A stretch of 5,452 bases of DNA, taken from the NCBI GenBank assembly GCA_036514635.1, contig DATBWU010000397.1, positions 1 through 5,452 on the forward strand, given 5' to 3'. The position numbers and the translations under genes were made by a program. The stretch comes from DASSFZ01 sp036514635 (GTDB lineage: Bacteria > Chloroflexota > Anaerolineae > Fen-1058). Below, piece after piece: positions 4,051-5,452 of this stretch (positions are counted from its first letter, which is position 1; each line of letters starts with the position of its first letter). The notes below the pieces were generated by a model that did no database searches, was not told where the DNA came from, and worked only from the letters and a program-made list of their open reading frames with translations.

Positions 4051-5295
4051 ATGGACCATCGTCGCGTTGTCATCACAGGCATGGGCACGCTTAATCCGCT
4101 GGGATTGGACGCGGACACTTCGTGGAAAAACGCGCTGGCCGGCGTCTCCGGCGTCGGACCGATCACGCTGTTCGACTCTAGCCCGCTGCAAGTGCACATC
4201 GCTGCCGAGGTGAAGGGCTTCGACCCGGCCCACTACATGGATGTAAAAGAGGCGCGCAGGCGCGATCGCCTCACGCAACTCGCCGTCGCCGCCTCACGGG
4301 AAGCGCTGAAGCAGGCCGATTTGAAGATCGATGATGCTTTGTCGGAAGACCTCGGTGTATACATCGGCACCGGGATCGGTGGATTACACAGCCTGTTCGA
4401 AGCCACGAAGGTCGTCCTCAACGAGGGGCCGCGCCGCATCAATCCATTCATTATTCCCATGGTGCTCGACGACGGTCCAGCCAGCGCCATCGCGATCGAG
4501 TATGGGGCGCGCAGCCTGAACTTCGCGCCGATCACCGCCTGCGCCTCCGGCTCCGACGCCATCGGCATGGCCTTTCACGCGATTCGGAACGGCGACGCCT
4601 GTGTGATCATCGCTGGCGGTGCAGAAGCGCCCATCGTCATGATCGGGATCGCCGCCTTTGACCGCACCGGCGCGTGCGCACGCATGAACGACGCACCGCA
4701 GAAGGCCAGCCGCCCGTTCGAGAAGAACCGGCAGGGGCTGGTCTTCGGCGAAGGCGCGGCGATCCTCGTTCTGGAGAACCTGGACTACGCGCTGGCGCGC
4801 GGCGCGCGGCCACTCGCCGAAATCGTCGGCTACGGCGCGACCTCGGATGCGTATCACATGACCGCGCCGCTCGAAGATGGATCGGGCGCGGCGCGCGCCA
4901 TGAAGAAAGCGCTGCGCGATGCGAACCTCACGGTCAACGACGTAGACTGGATCAGCGCGCACGGCACGGCCACGCAGCTCAACGATCGCATGGAGACGTT
5001 GGCCGTCAAGGCCATCTTTGGCGAGCACGCCTACAACATCCCGATCAGCGGGACGAAGTCGATGACCGGCCACATCATGGGTGCGACCGGCGCGATCGAG
5101 GTGGTGTGGTGCGTCAAGGCGATCCACGAGAGGATGATCCCGCCGACGATCAACCTCGATGTGCCCGATCCCGAACTCGACCTCGACTACACGCCCAACG
5201 TCGCGCGCCCGCACACGGTGAACGTGGCGATGACGAACGCCTTCGGCTTCGGCGGGCACAATAGCGTGCTGATCGTCAAACGGTATGAACCTTAG
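4051..5295 (+). CDS. fabF: Beta-ketoacyl-[acyl-carrier-protein] synthase II (KAS II)
   Basis: FabF condenses malonyl-ACP with a growing acyl-ACP in type II fatty acid synthesis in the cytoplasm. At 414 residues it has the usual length. It starts with RRVVITGMGTLNPLG (4-18). The thiolase-fold Cys-His-His triad is complete: C164 in ITACASGSDAIG (161-172), H304 in SAHGTATQLND (302-312) and H341 in TKSMTGHIMGATGAIE (335-350), with the conserved K336. The C-terminal NAFGFGGHN (396-404) holds the gating Phe400. This indicates an active condensing enzyme rather than a chain-length factor, which would lack the cysteine. The segment usually reading DRDGFVxGEGA is NRQGLVFGEGA (226-236), a small departure. 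SD GAGGGA (4042-4047) lies three bases before the ATG. It follows moaDE by 39 bp with no terminator, so it is probably cotranscribed. No acpP, fabD, fabG or fabH is visible, so it is separated from the usual fab cluster here. Confidence 0.95.
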   Translation: MDHRRVVITGMGTLNPLGLDADTSWKNALAGVSGVGPITLFDSSPLQVHIAAEVKGFDPAHYMDVKEARRRDRLTQLAVAASREALKQADLKIDDALSEDLGVYIGTGIGGLHSLFEATKVVLNEGPRRINPFIIPMVLDDGPASAIAIEYGARSLNFAPITACASGSDAIGMAFHAIRNGDACVIIAGGAEAPIVMIGIAAFDRTGACARMNDAPQKASRPFEKNRQGLVFGEGAAILVLENLDYALARGARPLAEIVGYGATSDAYHMTAPLEDGSGAARAMKKALRDANLTVNDVDWISAHGTATQLNDRMETLAVKAIFGEHAYNIPISGTKSMTGHIMGATGAIEVVWCVKAIHERMIPPTINLDVPDPELDLDYTPNVARPHTVNVAMTNAFGFGGHNSVLIVKRYEP

Positions 5296-5390
5296 GAGCC
5301 GTCAAAGAATAAGTCCGCCTGTCACCCTGAGAATCCCACAGCGCCGGGTGGCGATAGGCTCGAAGAAAGAAACTTGCGCGCGGCGTGCCT

Positions 5391-5440
5391 GCGCGGCGAT
5401 GAATTCGCCGCGCTACCCCGCTGCGCCCGATGAATCGGGC
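5391..5440. repeat. Two tandem hairpins with a shared GATGAAT core downstream of fabF
   Basis: GCGCGGCGA (5391-5399) and TCGCCGCGC (5405-5413) form a perfect 9-bp stem around TGAAT. GCCCGAT (5425-5431) and ATCGGGC (5434-5440) form a perfect 7-bp inverted repeat around GA. Both centre on GATGAAT (5398 and 5429, 31 bp apart) and are followed by GCTA, so they look like two diverged copies of one unit. No T-run follows either, so an intrinsic terminator is not supported, though they could still end or stabilise the fabF mRNA. The rest of the 157-bp tail (5296-5390, 5441-5452) shows no gene; CACCC (5323-5327) and GGGTG (5346-5350) there are a loose inverted pair. Confidence 0.7.
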
Positions 5441-5452
5441 TAGTCGGATTCA

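Noticed and set aside
4384..5259. 291-codon open frame antisense to fabF
   Set aside because: Its sequence is Arg/His/Asp/Val-rich with no motif, typical of the antisense frame of a GC-rich gene. FabF itself is complete with its catalytic triad.
1..5452. A hidden novel defence, mobile or biosynthetic system
   Set aside because: All substantial coding capacity is taken by six well-known gene families, and no transposase, integrase, nuclease or toxin-like protein is present. Novelty is confined to regulatory and repeat sequence.

Overview
The window is bacterial chromosomal DNA carrying ordinary, GC-rich housekeeping genes. Five genes are complete and one is cut by the left edge. I see no RNA gene, CRISPR array, transposase, phage gene or defence gene. 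The lineage cannot be fixed from this window. A GC-rich genome with heptamer and CTTTGTGTCC-type spacer repeats, a short NG-only FtsY and a fused MoaD-MoaE would suit Chloroflexota (Anaerolineae-like) or a similar environmental lineage, but this is a low-confidence inference.

Left half, leftward transcription: ftsY (960-1871, SRP receptor) is followed after 220 bp by prfB (release factor 2, 739 to beyond position 1). prfB needs a +1 ribosomal frameshift at an in-frame TGA (671-673), the classic RF2 autoregulatory device. The frameshift site is intact, with an SD-like GGAG three nucleotides before CTT-TGA. The 220-bp spacer holds a perfect 33-bp nested palindrome and degenerate TTGGTG/CTTTGTGTCC-type repeats.

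Centre: a 62-bp divergent intergenic region (1872-1933) has two back-to-back perfect extended -10 promoters (TGnTATAAT), one per strand. The leftward one lies so close to the ftsY ATG that the ftsY mRNA is predicted to be leaderless. The rightward one gives a short leader with an SD for the next gene.

Right half, rightward transcription: a GT2 polyprenyl-phosphate sugar transferase-like gene (1934-2665), moaC (2746-3234), a fused moaD-moaE (3292-4011) and fabF (4051-5295). moaC and moaDE act in consecutive steps of molybdenum cofactor synthesis: GTP-derived intermediate to cPMP, then cPMP to molybdopterin. The GT2 gene and fabF belong to envelope glycolipid and fatty acid synthesis, so the unit is functionally mixed.

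The spacers before moaC and moaDE are made almost wholly of repeats. A 71-bp hairpin-forming element ends 5 bp before the moaC ATG. A 7-bp tandem array ends 2 bp before the moaDE ATG, and its last unit supplies the Shine-Dalgarno sequence. The last 157 bp after fabF hold no gene, but contain two similar perfect hairpins sharing a GATGAAT core. The genes are conventional; the unusual features are the leaderless ftsY, the repeat-built translation starts, the molybdopterin synthase fusion and the palindromes.
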